A program made the position numbers and the translations under genes. From Lachnospiraceae bacterium (lineage in GTDB: Bacteria > Bacillota > Clostridia > Lachnospirales > Lachnospiraceae): 64,000 nt of DNA. The DNA lies in NCBI GenBank assembly GCA_017463225.1, contig JAFTPO010000056.1, forward strand, positions 1 through 64,000, written 5' to 3'. Below are positions 61,908-64,000 of the stretch, in pieces. Under the pieces are notes generated by a model. That model was not told the DNA's origin, did not search any database, and worked only from the letters and a program-made list of their open reading frames with translations. Every line of letters begins with the position of its first letter. The stretch's first letter is position 1.

Positions 61908-63110
61908 CTACTCAAAAAAGCTCTTTACATCAATCTCTGAATAGCACTGTGAACAGAAGCCTTCTATAACAGCTCCATTATTTATCTGTACTGAACGGGA
62001 TTTGATATTACCCATAATTACAGCAGTTGAATCAACAATTACAGGGCCATGAACATCAATATCTCCATTTACAGCTCCCGCTATAACAGCAGAAGTTGCA
62101 TTTACATTACCTACAATAACTGTTCCAACACCTATTTTTACGCTTCCATCACAGATAAGCTCACCTTCAACCTTAGCCGCATTAGCATAAACCTCTCCGG
62201 CAGTAACATTACCCTTTATGGTTCCTCCAACAATAAGCTTACCTCCACAGCTAAGATTACCCTCAACTGTACCTATAACATCCACACTGCCATCTGTCTC
62301 AATATTACCCTTTATAGTAGTTCCCTTAGTAATATATGTGGTATCATCTGTCAAAACGCTGTTAATCTCCTGCTCCTTGCTACTTGACTCATTCTGACTT
62401 TTGCCATCTAGCACCATAGTATCTTCCTCCTCAGCATCATCACCAACAGGTGCAGCTACATCGTTTTCCTCTTCATTCTTAAGTATTGCTGCCTCTACAG
62501 CCTTACTTAAATCTACATTCAAATATTCCTCTGAAGCCTGAGGCATCTCCTCTGTATAATCTACAGCAAGAGCCTCCTGGGTATTCTCCAGCATATTATC
62601 CTCATCTAAATCCTCTAAATTCTTAAGTTCATCCTCAAGCTCATCCAATTGACTATCCTCTTTAGTCTTCTCAGCCTCTAAATCAACAGCTATAGTCTCT
62701 GTGCTTACAACCTCAGGATTGATAAACTCCGATATAATATCCTGAGCAAAATCCGAATTCTCCTGTTGCTCCATATCGCTCATCGTGCTATCAGATATAA
62801 TTTCTGCTGAAGGAACTGTATCAAATACACTCTCTTCCTTTGGCTTTTCATCCTCATCGTAATCTGTATCAGGACGTTCCATCTCGTAAAGCTTCTCCTC
62901 TGCCTTAGGATCAACTATGTGTCTGTCATCGATAGTATAATCATCAAGATCCTCCATCATATCCTCCGGAGCTATATCCATATTGTCGTTATCATCGAAG
63001 GTATTCACCATATCCTCATCATCGTATTCTGCGCTAAGCTCATCCTTATCAGGCATAAGCTCATTAACCGCCTGTGCAAAATCCCTCTTAAAATCCTTAA
63101 AAAAGCCCAT
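61908..63110 (-). CDS. Bactofilin with long acidic N-terminal region
   Basis: The C-terminal part (about 250-395) is a bactofilin beta-helix: TYITKGTTIKGNIETDGSVD, VIGTVEGNLSCGGKLIVGGT, and further repeats to VQINNGAVIEGFC. Bactofilins polymerise into filaments used in cell shape or polarity. A basic-amphipathic start (MGFFKDFKRDFAQAVNEL) could bind the membrane. Between lies a 220-residue region rich in Glu and Asp, which is unusual; typical bactofilins are 100-200 aa. First gene of the pyrH-polC operon. Confidence 0.88.
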   Translation of the reverse strand: MGFFKDFKRDFAQAVNELMPDKDELSAEYDDEDMVNTFDDNDNMDIAPEDMMEDLDDYTIDDRHIVDPKAEEKLYEMERPDTDYDEDEKPKEESVFDTVPSAEIISDSTMSDMEQQENSDFAQDIISEFINPEVVSTETIAVDLEAEKTKEDSQLDELEDELKNLEDLDEDNMLENTQEALAVDYTEEMPQASEEYLNVDLSKAVEAAILKNEEENDVAAPVGDDAEEEDTMVLDGKSQNESSSKEQEINSVLTDDTTYITKGTTIKGNIETDGSVDVIGTVEGNLSCGGKLIVGGTIKGNVTAGEVYANAAKVEGELICDGSVKIGVGTVIVGNVNATSAVIAGAVNGDIDVHGPVIVDSTAVIMGNIKSRSVQINNGAVIEGFCSQCYSEIDVKSFFE

Positions 63111-63204
63111 AATGTCCTCCTTTTATCACGTTATCATACTAAAACATACTGTTTAAAACCATCTAATCACAAATCAACTTCTTACCATTTACGTAAGCCA
63201 CTAT

Positions 63205-63233
63205 ATTATACATCATTTTATAGATTAATTCAA
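63205..63233 (-). promoter_or_regulatory. SigA-type promoter of the bactofilin-pyrH-polC operon
   Basis: On the minus strand TTGAAT (63228-63233) and TATAAT (63205-63210) are 17 bases apart. The transcript start would be near 63198, giving an 88-base leader to the bactofilin ATG, which has AAAAGGAGG upstream. Confidence 0.82.
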
Positions 63234-63246
63234 TCTGATTAACCTC

Positions 63247-63801
63247 CTAAAACTCTTTAAACATCCTTATGATTACCATGAGAATTGCAAAGGTTTTATT
63301 GATATCGCTAGGATGCTCCAGGGAATGTCCTACCTCTTCAAACTGTTTTAGAGGAACATCCTGGCCTACACAATAAATCTTCAGTTTCCTGCTCTCAAGT
63401 ATCATATCCTCTTTGCCTGCTATAACTATGCACTTGCCTCTTCGCATATATTTTAAGCTGGCATCAACAGGAGTTAAAAACACATGTCTGGCTCTTAGAT
63501 TGTAATGCTCCTCGCAGAAACCGGCAACAGCACATCCCATGCTTTTTGACACAAAAACTATGTCATCATAGCTACTAAAATCAACCATATCCAGTTGTTT
63601 AAGCACAATTTCCTTTGACTCCTCTATAAGCGAAGGAATATCATCCTTATTTCCCCTAAGTCTAAAATTGTAATCAAGCTGTATAACATCATATCCTCTA
63701 TCCGCAAATATCTTGCCACAGTAATAAAGCAGAGGTCTGTCGCAGCTATAATTTCTACCAGGGAATTCTATCAAAAGCTTTCTACCCTGTTTATTCTCCA
63801 T
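63247..63801 (-). CDS. Small alpha/beta-hydrolase-like protein
   Basis: The 184-aa protein has FVSKSMGCAVAGF (nucleophile-elbow-like SxSxG), an acidic residue in CIVIAGKEDMIL and a His in FEEVGHSLEHP, placed as in alpha/beta hydrolases. The N-terminus GRKLLIEFPGRNYSCDRPLLYY fits the family. A good AAGGAG site precedes the ATG. Substrate is unknown. It lies between the PEP-utilizer-like gene at the right edge and the bactofilin operon. Confidence 0.65.
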   Translation of the reverse strand: MENKQGRKLLIEFPGRNYSCDRPLLYYCGKIFADRGYDVIQLDYNFRLRGNKDDIPSLIEESKEIVLKQLDMVDFSSYDDIVFVSKSMGCAVAGFCEEHYNLRARHVFLTPVDASLKYMRRGKCIVIAGKEDMILESRKLKIYCVGQDVPLKQFEEVGHSLEHPSDINKTFAILMVIIRMFKEF

Positions 63802-63824
63802 CTGTTTCTCCTTAGAAATCTCCT

Positions 63825-64000
63825 TTATTTTACCTCACTAATGGTTCCATTCTCGCAATCCAATTCTACCTTATCCATCAAAAGAACCGTATTGAATAAC
63901 TTTTCCCCACAGCCAAGAGCTGCCGGTATATTAAGCTCCATACATCGTTTGGCAATTCTGGAATTTTTAGTGTCCTTTTTGGTTATGACACCCTTTATAT
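63825..64000 (-). CDS. C-terminal end of a PEP-utilizer mobile-domain-like protein
   Basis: The window keeps only the last 58 residues (stop at 63825-63827). They read GVITKKDTKNSRIAKRC..ELNIPAALGCGEKLF..DKVELDCENGTI, which follows the phosphohistidine swivelling domain of PEP synthase, PPDK and enzyme I. The SH dipeptide that carries the catalytic His in that family reads SR here. The rest of the gene is upstream, outside the window. The full protein could be a degenerate or regulatory member. Confidence 0.55.
   Translation of the reverse strand, partial: IKGVITKKDTKNSRIAKRCMELNIPAALGCGEKLFNTVLLMDKVELDCENGTISEVK

Overview
The window is a low-GC Firmicutes chromosome segment. The gene set and order point to a spore-forming Clostridia, most like Lachnospiraceae; that placement is inference from gene content, and no genus is claimed. 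It holds about 60 protein genes, nearly all on the minus strand. I saw no rRNA, tRNA, CRISPR array, transposase or prophage gene, and no gene-free stretch longer than about 150 bases.

Region 1 (1-16.8 kb) is a sporulation and housekeeping block whose order matches the classic Bacillus subtilis efp-spoIIIA-yqhY-nusB-xseAB-ispA-dxs-tlyA-argR-recN-spoIVB neighbourhood, with nadK inserted and the acc and folD genes missing. A strong SigA-type promoter before the Asp23-family gene, embedded in a 13-bp inverted repeat, starts a ten-gene operon that ends at a terminator after recN. The eight spoIIIA genes encode the engulfment channel; efp and an M24 peptidase gene converge on a shared bidirectional terminator.

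Region 2 (16.9-37.8 kb) is a complete monoderm type IV pilus locus: pilB, pilT, pilC, pilA, pilD, a fused pilM-pilN, an extended pilO, four pilin-like or PilX-like proteins (one of 1071 aa) and a secreted 1976-aa protein. The tail of the operon resembles the minor pilin-PilY1 arrangement of Gram-negative bacteria. Calcium-binding loops occur in one minor pilin and in the giant protein. The PilB N-terminus fits the c-di-GMP-binding MshEN pattern. RNA hairpins flank pilA. This is the most interesting part of the window.

Region 3 (37.8-44.6 kb) is a compact, AT-rich surface-glycan island: a GT-C-like membrane protein, a flippase, an unknown protein, an FkbM methyltransferase and two glycosyltransferases. 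It sits between pilB and sigK.

Region 4 (44.6-50.9 kb) has an intact sigK lacking the pro-sequence, then an ireB-ruvX-DUF1292-rnjA-ylbF-mltG-like-trmR-trhP operon on the opposite strand, syntenic with B. subtilis yrzL-yrrK-yrzB-yrrLMNO. A small hydrophobic peptide may be encoded antisense between ireB and ruvX.

Region 5 (50.9-64 kb) is the conserved pyrH-frr-uppS-cdsA-dxr-rseP-ispG-polC block, led by a bactofilin gene with its own SigA-type promoter. It supplies isoprenoid, undecaprenyl and phospholipid precursors, ribosome recycling and replication. The right edge holds a small alpha/beta-hydrolase gene and the end of a PEP-utilizer-like gene.
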